64,000 nt of DNA from Basidiobolus meristosporus CBS 931.73 (Eukaryota > Basidiobolomycota > Basidiobolomycetes > Basidiobolales > Basidiobolaceae), in contig MCFE01000242.1 of NCBI GenBank assembly GCA_002104905.1, positions 1-64,000 of the forward strand, in the 5' to 3' direction. Both the position numbers and the translations under genes were made by a program. Shown piece after piece: positions 34,897 to 45,012 of the stretch. Every line of letters starts with the position of its first letter. The first letter of the stretch is position 1. Below the pieces are notes generated by a model. That model was not told where the DNA came from. It did no database searches and saw only the letters and a list, made by a program, of their open reading frames with translations.

Positions 34897-35689
34897 TCTT
34901 CACGCAGTTGGATAGAGAAACAATGTTGTGGTAGGAATACAAAGGCGACGAAGAGAGGGGAGAAGAAGTATAACAAGTTCAGTCAAAAAGAATGAGTAAG
35001 TGACGTGACATGTTTTTAGCAATTTTGTGACGGTGATGGATTGGTGGAAGTAATTTCGGGTTAGGGTTCTGAGGAAGATTTCAAATAAGCAGCTGAGCTT
35101 ACTGCGTGCCCCCTCCACTTCAACCTAATTCGTCTCCTCATTATTTAAATCCAAAATCCATCTTAAAATGTAAAACACAACATAGAGTAATCCCATCATT
35201 GGTTAGGATTCCACACCTGCACCTCGTTTGTTACACCAAATCAGTGCTAATACCGAAGCCAACATCTGCTTGAGTTCTACAGAACGTGTATGGACATGGA
35301 GTCGGTCAACCTAGCTGCGATCCTTTAACGCTGCCATTGGCCGGATTTGAGGGTTAAGGAGCGATGCCTTGTGCCCTGAAGGCAGACAGGGGCCAATATT
35401 TGGCTTTTGCGAGCAGAAATCGCCTGTCAACATTTCTGAACTCCACTCCACATCATTGGCTGCTAGGTAAGACAGCTCTACAGCAGCTCAATGTCCACTT
35501 GACCTCCATCCACCAATTGCAACAATAGATCAATGGACATGTTTAATACTCTGGATATAGTCAAACTGCCAGTTTGCAATGAGGACTATTTCTCGATTGA
35601 TGTGCAGTGTATGATGCGAGATACGAGATGCGTGAAGCGTGAAGCGTGATGCTTAAACTCGGTGTAGTGCTTTATTCAAAAGAGGGGCC
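34897..35689. other. Intergenic region upstream of the Myb gene
   Basis: It contains the Myb gene promoter and the 3' end of VPS29. The short repeated GAAGCGTGA motif at about 35634-35650 is the only pattern. No gene is supported. Confidence 0.5.
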
Positions 35690-36631
35690 CTATTCATCTT
35701 TTCTATACTCGATCTTTTCAACCTTGACTTCGTCGTCTATGAGTTGGTACACGTAGGTGACAACAGTTGTTCCCTGAATGTCCATGAGGACAAAGGATGG
35801 GGTGGTGTCGCTAAAGATTTCATGTAAGCAATGGGCATCTCGGTGGGAAGGTTGATATGGATGTGGGACTTACCCAGCTAAGCCGCTGAATGCCCCGGTT
35901 GCGCTACCAGGGTTGACGAAGAACTTGCCTTCGTATTCGAACGCCTCGAAACGGTGAGTATGTCCGGATAATAAAATGTCGACATCCATTTGACGTGCAA
36001 CAATCCCCAACGACTCGGTATCTCCCCAGGGAATAACCTGGTGACCGTGTAAAACACCAATTTTCAAAGGGCCATGCTGTATGATCTTGGTCAAGGGCCA
36101 GGAGTTGTTCTACAGAGGCGTGTTTAATTTACCATCTTGTGTGTATCCGTGCTCCCACCTCTTCACTTTACCTCATCATAATCCCCTTTGACTATATTGA
36201 CATCGCTGGAAACCGTACGAAGGTACTCGAAGGTCTCTTTATCGCAGACGTTTCCGGTGCAGATGATTTGCTGGATTTTTCCGGGCACCTAAGATGGAGA
36301 CGGAGAATATGAGTGGAAGGAAAGACGATTCTTGGGATTCCCAAGAATAAACTCCAGCAAAAGATAGGATAGGATAAGACTGGGCTGGACTGGGAAGATG
36401 AGGAATCCGACACTAACCAGTAGCTTCTTGAATTTCTGGGGAAGATCGTGAGCGCGATATGGAATGTGGAGGTCACCGATTACGAGAACTAGCTAAGGAA
36501 AGTAGGCATGGTTTAGAACGGACTTTGCGTCAATTACGGGCCGTCGTAGTTAGGATGAGGTGCACTATGCTTCCTGACTATAGCGACGGACATTATGTTA
36601 TTTCTTAGGTAATTGACGGACTTACCACCAT
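35690..36631 (-). CDS. VPS29: Retromer subunit VPS29
   Basis: Five exons. The first coding exon is only ATG GTG (36631-36626), then an intron and [54 protein letters not shown], then [40 protein letters not shown] and [13 protein letters not shown]. The last exon encodes [20 protein letters not shown] and ends at 35690. It keeps the metallophosphoesterase-fold motifs (GDLHIP, GNVC, GDYDE, GHTH), as all Vps29 proteins do, and the length of ~185 residues matches the family. In the retromer it binds Vps35 and acts on endosomes in cargo recycling to the Golgi. Introns are GT-AG and short; the exon joins were checked for frame. Confidence 0.95.
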
Positions 36632-37059
36632 ACTTGGATGAGTTAAGTTGGTATATATGGAGCAAAAGTGAGTCAAAGACGAAGTTGGCGTGGTTTCGAT
36701 TACGTTGGAAACCTTGGCTCTCGAAATCAATACTGAAAAGTTGCCTCGAGCAAACGTCGTTCATTTCCCCATTTCCAGGAGCCAATCCTTTTTCACCAAG
36801 ACTAGTCTTGATTTTGTTCTCATGGTGCATTCCTCAATTTCGCATAATTTAATCCCCTTAATAAACATCCGGTCGATAAATTTTGAATAAACCATTAGGT
36901 TAACATGGTTGAGGAATACGTTTAATCGCTCAAGAGGGGTTTCATACACTTGAGAACTTTCAGGTAACACGCATACTAGACATCAAAAACATCCACTACA
37001 TACTACGCACTACATTCGTGTTGGGCATCGACATCTTTGGCTACAGCAGTTTGGAGGTT
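36632..37059. other. Spacer between VPS29 and the GPI-protein gene
   Basis: It is the VPS29 promoter. Minus-strand ORFs (36761-36970 and 36534-36830) overlap it and have reasonable composition, but no recognisable domain or splice pattern, so they are not annotated. Confidence 0.4.
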
Positions 37060-37497
37060 TTAATTGACAAATGCGACAATGGCAGCAAAGAGACCGCCAG
37101 CGATGAAGCTTGGGCTCATGTGCATAGCACTGCTAGGAGTTTTAACAGGATTTTGAGGGCTCACGGGTGATTGAGATGGAGTGCCGCTAGCAGTACTTCC
37201 AGAGGGATGCGATTGAGTGGGTGCAGGACTGGGGGTTGAGGTCACAGAAGGGGTTGGGTTAGTGCCTGTTGGCTTCACCAAACTAGACTCTGGGACGGAC
37301 ATAGTTCCAGTGGGCTTAATCAAGCTGGTTTCTGGGATTGACATCGTACCGGAGGCGGATGGTTTAATTAGGCTGCTTTCAGGAATTTGCATGATTCCGG
37401 TTTCGGACGGGTTGATTGGGGCAGGGTCAATAATTTCCTGGCCGAAGGTTGAGGCAATGGCCAACAATCCAGAGAAAGCTAAGATAGAAGCGCGCAT
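37060..37497 (-). CDS. GPI-anchored Ser/Thr/Pro-rich cell-surface protein
   Basis: Single exon, 145 residues. The signal peptide is MRASILAFSGLLAIASTFGQ. Three tandem ~15-residue repeats follow: GIMQIPESSLIKPSAS, GTMSIPETSLIKPT and GTMSVPESSLVKPTG. A Ser/Thr/Pro-rich stalk (TPSVTSTPSPAPTQSHPSGS) and a hydrophobic C-terminal tail (MSPSFIAGGLFAAIVAFVN) typical of GPI attachment complete it. It is likely a heavily O-glycosylated wall or surface protein. A TATA box lies about 60 bases upstream. Its fast-evolving composition means no family can be named. Confidence 0.85.
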   Translation of the reverse strand: MRASILAFSGLLAIASTFGQEIIDPAPINPSETGIMQIPESSLIKPSASGTMSIPETSLIKPTGTMSVPESSLVKPTGTNPTPSVTSTPSPAPTQSHPSGSTASGTPSQSPVSPQNPVKTPSSAMHMSPSFIAGGLFAAIVAFVN

Positions 37498-37556
37498 TTT
37501 GGTTGGAGAAAAGTACGATTGCGAGAAGCAGTATTTGGCCAGAGACCAAAGCCAGG

Positions 37557-37564
37557 CTTATATA
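37557..37564 (-). promoter_or_regulatory. TATA box of the GPI-protein gene
   Basis: TATATAAG on the minus strand, 60-67 bases upstream of the ATG, is a good match to the TATA consensus. Confidence 0.6.
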
Positions 37565-37879
37565 ATGCGCAACCCTTGGGGTGGTGATACCGTTCTAAAC
37601 CATGGTGAGAATCATGAGGTGAATGGGAACTCGTGTGACCCAGTTACCCAGCAAAAATGAAGTACTAATGGTCTTTTAGGAAACAACGAAATTGAATCGC
37701 CTGCTCAAGAAATGACGGTGAAACAAACAACAGTCATAGGACTTCGCCATATCTTCGCACACTTCAACCATCGCAGCAAGGATGGGAACCCACCTATTTG
37801 GCAAGTGATCTGCGGGCTGCGAGAAAGTCTATTTCCCAATTCACCTGGACATACGCCATGGGATCGATGGGAGGCTAAA

Positions 37880-37962
37880 TATCTGCTTTAATCGCTTAGG
37901 ATATCTGGTCGAGTATCTGCTTTAATCGCTTAGGATATCTTGTCGAGTATCTGCTTTAATCA
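37880..37962. repeat. 34-bp tandem repeat, about 2.4 copies
   Basis: TATCTGCTTTAATCGCTTAG starts at 37880 and 37914, with a partial copy (TATCTGCTTTAATCA) at 37948, a strict 34-base period. The first two copies differ at one base (GGTCGAG against TGTCGAG), so the duplication is recent. Confidence 0.9.
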
Positions 37963-39044
37963 TTGTTTAATCACTGGGCTTGTAATTAAGACTGTTCTGT
38001 CTAGAAAGAAGATGAAGATTGATGTCTCCAGAATGACGATTAGATTGATGTGAACGCCTTTCTGGAAATGACACGTATTCATTTTCAGCACAATTACCCG
38101 GCAGTGACTATAAGTAGAGGCCCGTCGACAGTATGGCTTATCTTCAAAACTATGCTCTGAATATCCACGTCACAGTTTACCATGGCCTTACCATAGAATC
38201 CAGAAACCTGGGTTGAATCCATCCCCCATGATATAGCCAGCTCTCTAGCCGATTATGGAACCCACGCAGCCAGCAGAAATGTCTAAAGCAGCTTGTGAAA
38301 TAACTACTTATGTAGAGTGCCCGCTATGTGCAAATTGCAACACGCAAGCAATATCACCATAATCCTTGGGCTTCATAGAAAGGTCTTTATGGCAATATTG
38401 CCAGATAGACGCCTTTAGTATATCTTTCGGTTTGTACAACGTGGCAATTCGAACCCACAGGGCAAATATGGAAAGTTTGCCAACTTTAACCACTCAATTT
38501 CACTCATCCGATATCAAAAAGGCTTAACTCGCAGGAATCGACGAATCAACGGGTCGGACTCATAATCTGACCAAATGGCAGTGTGCGCCAATCAGCACTC
38601 TCCATCCGCCAGGTGATAGCCTCTACGGTATCTAATTTGTTACACAATTCTCAATTTTCCCGTTTTATCCCATTTCTTATGGACATTTTGGTTGATTGGT
38701 AGACTTCATTTGGGGAGTAAATCTGGCACTATTCTAGCACTTGAAGGCTCATTCCAAAGAACTCTTTCGAGAAAATGCTCGCTACTGGTATGTCGCACCA
38801 GGAATATAGCTTAATATGGACTTTCTCACGATCTCCCAATGAAAATGCCTAGATTAAGGTCACAGGCATGATTTCAAGTGATCAATTGGCCATCATCATC
38901 AGGGATTGAGGCGGAAATAGAAACCTTTAAAGACCCAGAGATGTCTAACCCGAACATTCTTTAAGCATCCACTTTTTTTCTTCGCATCGCACGAAAGCCT
39001 CCATATCCCTCCTAAACCCTTGGCTTTTCGAATACTCATCATTC

Positions 39045-40744
39045 ATGGAAGACCCGAAGAAAGTTGAACATTTCGATGTGGAGTTGGACCAGGCCGCTCC
39101 CTTGGTCACCCAGAGCGAGCTACGCGCGTGGTACAGTTACTCGTGGGCGGTAAGGGCTTTGTAGGAATACTCGGTTCTTTAAAGTGTTTGAACTCATCCT
39201 GTTTTCTTAGATTGAGCCCTTCTCTGTCTCGGCCATGTCCGTTTTTATTCCTCTGATTCTTGAGTCGCTTGCTGCAGAGGCTGGATTGCAACAAGATTTG
39301 GTTTCGCCATGTGATACCTCCAAACCTGACTACGTGTGTGTGGTGAAATTCGGCAATGGATACATCGACACCAACACCTATTCTTTATATATACGTTCGT
39401 TCGCCGTTGCTGCCCAGGCTGTAGTGTTCATCAGCTGCGGCGCCATCGCTGATCATGGCAGTAAGTTGCTTCTCACAATTGCAGTTCTTGGATGACATGC
39501 TGATGGTGTTTACTCAGATTGGAGAAAGATCATGCTGCTCTTCTTCGGTATCTTGGGTTCGATTTCCGGAATCACTATGCTGGCTGCATACAAGCCTGAG
39601 CTCTACTGGGTTGTGGCCCTGACCAGCAGTGTAGCCACCATCTGCTTTGGTGCCTCTTTTCTGTTCTACTCTGCATACATCCCCACTCTCACTCGGAACC
39701 ACCAAGAGGTAGTCGAGGCACGTGCCAGCGGCGATCAAACCGAATACCACGAAGCCTCAGAGCGCATTGCCAACGGGATTTCTGGGAAGAGTATGGCTTG
39801 GGGCTACTTGGCTGGCGTGTTGGTTTTGATCATCGGGGCAATCATTGTGTACTTCTCAGGGAGCACTGTCTTTAGGTATGTTGTAGTTGCGTAAGGATGC
39901 AAGCAGAGGACGGTGACTGACTCCATTTCCTTACTTTAGTATGCAAATCGCCTGCGCATTCAGCAGTTTGTGGTGGCTGGTTTTCTGCTATCCACCTATG
40001 AAATGGCTCAAGCCTCGTCCAGGACCCCCATTGCCCAAGGGCGAGTCCTACCTGTTTTATTCGTGGAAAAAGGTCTTCAAAACCCTGTGCCATATTCCCA
40101 AGTTGGGCCAAATCTTCTTGTTCCTTCTGTGCTGGTTCTTCGTCTCCGACGCCATCAATACCATCACATCCGTCGCCATTCTTTTTGCCAAAACAACCCT
40201 CGGGATGAACTACGTCGAGCTTCTCATCGCTGGTGTAGTGGTGCCCCTTTGCGCTGGCGTTGGTAACATGATGTGGCTGTTTATTCAGCGCAAACTCCAC
40301 CTATCCACCAAGAAGATGATCATCATCATCATTTCGCTCTACATCCTATTGCCAGTCTACGGTCTGTTAGGTTTCGTGGCGCCATTTGGATTGAAGCATA
40401 AATTCGAGGCATGGATCGTGTGTGTCTGGATTGGGCTCCTTTTGGGAGCCATTCAATCCTACTGCCGCGTGATGTTCTCAGAGCTTATCCCCAAGGGAAT
40501 GGAGAATGAGCTCTTCAGTCTGTACCAAATCACCGATAAGGGATCAGCTTGGATTGGTCCCTTGATCACCGGTGCCATCACCGATGCTACCAAGGATTTG
40601 CGTTACTCGTTTTACCCACTTCTTGGTATGCTATTCTTCCCACTCCTGGTGATTTTCACCGTCAATGTGGCCAAGGGCAAGGCCCAGGCGAGACAATTCG
40701 CTGGCGACAAACCGACAAACACCCCTTCATTCGAAGAACAGTAA
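39045..40744 (+). CDS. ATG22-family vacuolar transporter
   Basis: Four exons. It opens with MEDPKKVEHFDVELDQAAPL, then the ATG22-type start SELRAWYSYSWA and IEPFSVSAMSVFIPLILESL. Many membrane segments follow (FAVAAQAVVFISCGAIADHG, KIMLLFFGILGSISGITMLA, AWGYLAGVLVLIIGAIIVYF, IFLFLLCWFFVSDAINTITS, EAWIVCVWIGLLLGAIQSYC, FYPLLGMLFFPLLVIFTVNV). Family hallmarks are the WYSYSWA/EPF start and the FSELIPKGMENELFSLYQIT loop. By family it is a major-facilitator-fold effluxer of amino acids from the vacuole after autophagy. Introns: 39150-39210, one at about 39462-39520 and one at about 39874-39940. The luminal loop after helix 1 has two Cys. The length of ~520 residues is typical. Confidence 0.92.
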
Positions 40745-41095
40745 TCCATCTCCCTGTATATAGCTTTTAATACATTTGCATAACCGTTGGTACGGATTTC
40801 ATGGGAATTCTCGTCCTATGAATTGTAACATTAATTAATGGCATGAATGGTTATACAATCACAAAATCTCCCCCAAAGCCCAGATGGGAATAAATTTTTC
40901 ACACCCACCTCATTGGTCTTGAGTGATTTAGATGTGATGCATCAGACTGGATATGCAATCGTTCAGTTTACCCCGACTTAAACAACTTCGGGTTTCAGCT
41001 TAATGAAGTCAGCTTAGGCATTTTACATTACGCATAACTCAACCTGAATATTATAAGCGTGTGGAGGATAATTACGTGTTTGCTCAGTTAAGAAC
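40745..41095. other. Spacer between ATG22-family and SARNP genes
   Basis: It holds the 3' end of the transporter gene and the promoter of the next gene. Nothing else is seen. Confidence 0.5.
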
Positions 41096-42202
41096 ATGTC
41101 AAGCGTAGATTTGAATTCCCTGAAGAAGCTCAAAGTGGCCGAATTGAAAGAGCTTCTCACCAAAGAAGGCCTTTCGGGGACTGGGAAAAAAGAGGAGCTG
41201 TTGCAGCGCCTTTCTGAGCACTACAAAAGCAAGGGATTGGCCCAAACGGAGGAGGACGAGCTTCCTGAGCTAGCACCACCCGAGAACTTCGACTGGACCG
41301 AGTCTGGCCTAAGTAACGAGTATGTTGTCTTTTTCCCTACCCGACGCCTATCTTGTGTACGAACCTGACTGGGGATGCCGTTTCTTTTTCGCGTTTTTTA
41401 GTGCCGATCTACCACCAGAACTTCGGGGGATTCGAATGATCCAGCCATCGCTGACGCTACTGAGGATCAGCTTCCAGGAGAGTTAACACAGCCAGCCACC
41501 CCTCCTAAAGAGGACGTCAACCCACCAGCCACAACGGAACCCGTCAACAAAGACCCTTCGGAGGACAAGGAAAACGTGGAAAAAGAGGAAAAGCTTGACA
41601 CGCAGGCCAAAGAAGTAGAAGATAAGGAGAGGGAAGCGAACGTTGCCGCAGAGCTTGAGAAACGAAGACAGAGGGCACTTCGGTTTGGTATTCCTCTTTC
41701 CGAATCCACCAAAGTCGTCGAACGTGCCATGAAATTTGGCACCGCAATGCCCGATAAGAAGGAGACCAAAACCAGCCCATTGGATCTTCCCTTAGGAGAA
41801 GGTCAGCGCGATTACAGAGGTCAACAGGGTTATAGAGGCAGAGGCAGAGGTAGAGGGGGCAGATATGGACAAGCTAACCCTCGTAACAACCTGGTATGTT
41901 TCTGCAAATTCTTGGCTACGTAAGAGATTTATCGATTGACTCTGCTTCCTGCAGCAAATCGAGCCAGAGAAGTTACAGAAGCGACAAGAGAGATTTGGTA
42001 TTGTTAATAACAAAGCCGTTAGCAGCGCCCCCATCGATCCTGCGGAGGAGGAGAGAAGAAAGAAACGTGCAGAACGCTTTGGCAACATGGCTCAGGTAAT
42101 GGGACAGGAAAAACCGATAGCCACAACTCTAGGTTAACCGTTTTCTTCATTTAATAGAGCCAAGAGGTCTCCCCTTCGAAGAAACCAAAGCCAGAGGCTT
42201 AG
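41096..42202 (+). CDS. SAP-domain mRNA export factor (Tho1/SARNP-like)
   Basis: Four exons. The N-terminal SAP domain is SLKKLKVAELKELLTKEGLS, then GTGKKEELLQRLSEHYKSK (about residues 7-48). An acidic Glu/Lys-rich linker follows, then repeated RFG motifs (RQRALRFGIPLSES, VERAMKFGTAM, KRQERFGIVNNKAV, KRAERFGNMAQ) typical of Tho1/SARNP (CIP29). An RGG-like stretch GYRGRGRGRGGRYG lies between them. The C-terminus is KKPKPEA. In other fungi and animals the RFG motifs bind the helicase Sub2/UAP56 and the protein joins TREX in mRNA packaging. Exon 2 is best joined at an AG at about 41419, giving NETSGDSND across the junction; the introns at about 41893 and 42095 are clear. Confidence 0.9.
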
Positions 42203-42640
42203 GTCTGGGGATATTCTGTAGTCCAATTCAGACGACAGTAGAATCTCATGTCTCTAACACTTGTTGCAGTCATAAATAGACCAGCAAGTGAAATTACTTG
42301 TAAACAAATGCCACACGAGTCAATAGAATAAACCATTTGATTGAATAGCTCTCACTCGTATGTCCGACAACCCCAGTTAGACCGAGGCAAAAAGGTATGA
42401 GAAACAGGCATAAAGAAGGGACGTTTATCTATACAAAATTTAGGACAATTTACATTGCTGGATAAATACTATAATCGCCAGCCACGTCTGGACAACGTTT
42501 CGAAAATAGATTTTTACCATGATGGACGATATGCTTGTGGGCAGCCAAGAGACCGTAGGGTTATGATGGGAAATGGTAGGGGACACGAAAAATCCAATTC
42601 TTTTGGGTGCTAAACGATAATGAAGGAGCGGAGGCGAGTG
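42203..42640. other. Intergenic, convergent 3' ends
   Basis: It is 3' flanking sequence of the SARNP-like gene and of the oxidoreductase-like gene. Nothing notable is seen. Confidence 0.5.
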
Positions 42641-44580
42641 CTACGTTTCCGCAAATACTCTACTCCGGAAGTCATCGACATTCACTACGCTTTCGGTTTT
42701 GTTCGCGTATTCCGCAGCGGTCACATAGACGTACGAATCTGTTTTTTTAGAGTGGTTAGTGCGAAGATCGCTGCCGCGTGTCACTTTTCACAACACAATA
42801 CCCAGCATTTCATCCGCGTCGCTAGACCCATTCAATGGTCCTCCGGCGGCGATGGCTTCTACAAATCTACGTACTAGGCCATATTCACCACAGTACCGTT
42901 CTGAGGACTATCTTAGTAATGAGCCTGCAACGACAGAATGATCGGTAACCAACCATTGAATACATCTCCTCCACGAAACACATCTGGCCGGATGATCTCG
43001 CTTCGACGCGTGAGAAAGTTGAACACTCGAACTATTTGCCCGTCTCCATCAAGCTCGCCAAGATTCCCGAAAATCCTGGTGCGCCGAGGAAGGACATTTT
43101 CAGGACATGCAATGAGCGTGATGCTACAGGTTTTGTCCCCGTCAAACTCCATATTAATATTCTGCTTGGAGTAAATGGTTATGTTCACCCATGCAATAGC
43201 GTATGCTGCAAACTACCTGATGCCCATTTTCTTCGGAGGGGGAGTTCACGGCAGATGGTTGTGCCGCATCTAAAACATGTCCATGGGTGAGCGATGCACA
43301 GCTTGGCGAGGGGAGTGCCACAAACCTGAAGTGATCAGTGAGAGGATGCCGTTTTCGTCTTCCGTTTGGTTGGGAAGTGTTGTGGGTGTTGTAGTGCGGG
43401 TGATGGGGGAATCGTGGGGTACAAAGGAGCTACTCACACGTAGCATTGGTTAAAATACATCACGTTTCTATAGCAATACTAAAGGCTAGATACTTGTTGT
43501 CAAGCTGGCTGGGTTGCGAGAAAAAGCACCCGAACGAGCTGATGATGCGACATCTCCGCCCCATAAACCATGCCACCAAATCTACATCCGACAGACTATT
43601 GGCAAGCATAGAGCTAGACTCCCTCCTATATTTTCGGGAAAATATTCCTGAATCCTGTTGCTTAGGTTAAAACTACCATCCTTCAAGGTGATGGGTACGG
43701 GGGGTTCCTTACGGCGCATTGTAATCGAAATGCTCCAAGTGGAGCAACATGCTGGATATTCATGACTTCTCCGATGGTTCCAGAGTCAATGATGCGTTTG
43801 ATGGTAAGGTTGTATGCGGAGTAACGCAGAGTATTTCCCATGGCAAAGATCACCTATGACCTTTCTTAATGACAATTGACGAACCGGTTTTGGCAGTAGG
43901 GATTTACCTGATTGCGAAGTGCAGAATCTGCCAATCTCTTACACGTCTGCAAACTTAAGGTAACCGGGGATTCTAGCAGAATGTGGTAGCGTTTCTCCGC
44001 AAAAACTTCTCGACAGAACATACGGCCTTTTAGACAGTTGAAACAGAAAATCTTTGCAAAGTGCTACGCACCGACTATATGCTTGTCTCTTAGTCTGTCA
44101 CCGACCGAGGTGATTATCACTGCATCTGCGAGTTTCGGTTTGGAGGATAGCTGGTGAGGGATTAGCTGGCGCTTCCTTTTGTACCATATGAGATATTGGT
44201 TCACCTCTCTCCAATCTGAGAAAGTCATTTCAGGAGGGATGGCATGGCGCTACGGAATTCATTCATAAGTCCAGGAAAACTGCTGCCTGTCTGCATATCA
44301 TACCTGCGCTAAATTGTACCGACGGAAATCCGTGGGACAAGCCAAAGCCACTAATTTCATGAGGTGCTGGTTCTGAAGAGCAAAGCTTGCACAAAGCGAG
44401 CCCCTGTTGCAAGGAACGACAAAGGATTTTAGTGGGTATGACTAAACTGTTCATGGCAAACCTGGCCCACTTTCAGCCTAACCACCAACCTATTTCCAGC
44501 CCCAACAACGCATACACTTATTGCTCTACTACTACTTGGAGGCGTGTTGGGGGCAGGGGCATTGGAATAAGCCGATTGGC
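42641..44580 (-). CDS. Gfo/Idh/MocA-family oxidoreductase homologue lacking the catalytic Lys
   Basis: About nine short exons. The Rossmann start is AISVCVVGAGNRGSLCASFA, then QNQHLMKLVALACPTDFRRY, AQRHAIPPEMTFSDWRE and SSKPKLADAVIITSVGDRLR. YHILLESPVTLSLQTCKRLA follows: the family's EKP motif, whose Lys is catalytic, is ESP here. Next come YSAYNLTIKRIIDSGTIGEV, then SMLANSLSDVDLVAWFMGRR, where the family usually has SCHDIDW, so that His/Cys pair is lost too. Then come NINMEFDGDKTCSITLIACP and RTRIFGNLGELDGDG, and the last exons GEYGLVRRFVEAIAAGG and YVYVTAAEYANKTESVVNVD. NAD(P)-binding is plausible but dehydrogenase chemistry is doubtful. All joins I followed are GT-AG and in frame, without stops, which argues against simple decay. 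The 5' end has no ATG in the first exon read, and joins around 43300-43520 are less sure. Confidence 0.75.
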
Positions 44581-45012
44581 TTGAGGGGAATGTATAAGAT
44601 GGCTCCAGTTTGAATGTACAGGTGATACAAAGCAGGCAGTGCTTTGCAGAAGTTCAAAATGGAAGTGGGTCTAACGTAATAAATCAGAATAGGACCAGTA
44701 GTCAAGTAAACGAAACAAAAAATTCAATATTTAAAAGATAAGCCTTTAAGTTGTGACTCGTTGTTAATAAAACTACATGCGCGGTGATTCTCAACTAATC
44801 ACAACAAGGTGGGTGATGGAATATCAGTCATAAATCATCGGTAAATTGAGGCCAACAATCTCTAGATTCCCAATGGCTAGGTAGACTCGTGATGAAGATC
44901 TAGAGTTCCCTGGGACATTCCACATAGAGCATTCGAAACATAGGACACAATATTCATTGAGTAGATACATCGAACAAACAATTTCAGCCGTTTCAGAAGA
45001 TGGGTTCATGAG
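44581..45012. other. Spacer between oxidoreductase-like and CHERP-like genes
   Basis: It must contain the start region of the minus-strand oxidoreductase-like gene and the 3' end of the CHERP-like gene. No separate gene is seen. Confidence 0.4.

Larger units (their letters stand above)
37498..39044. other. Intergenic region between divergent GPI and ATG22 genes
   Basis: About 1.5 kb with no supported gene. It holds the TATA box of the GPI gene and a 34-bp tandem repeat. The minus ORF at 38308-38493 has no motif. Confidence 0.5.

Noticed and set aside
36534-36970. Minus ORFs of 98 and 69 codons upstream of VPS29
   Set aside because: Their composition is acceptable but there is no known domain, and they overlap the VPS29 first exon and leader. 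Not enough to call a gene.
38430-38465. GGGTTCGAATTGCCAC on minus, resembling a tRNA B box/T arm
   Set aside because: The five-pair T stem does not form and no A box, anticodon arm or acceptor stem is found upstream at the right distance.
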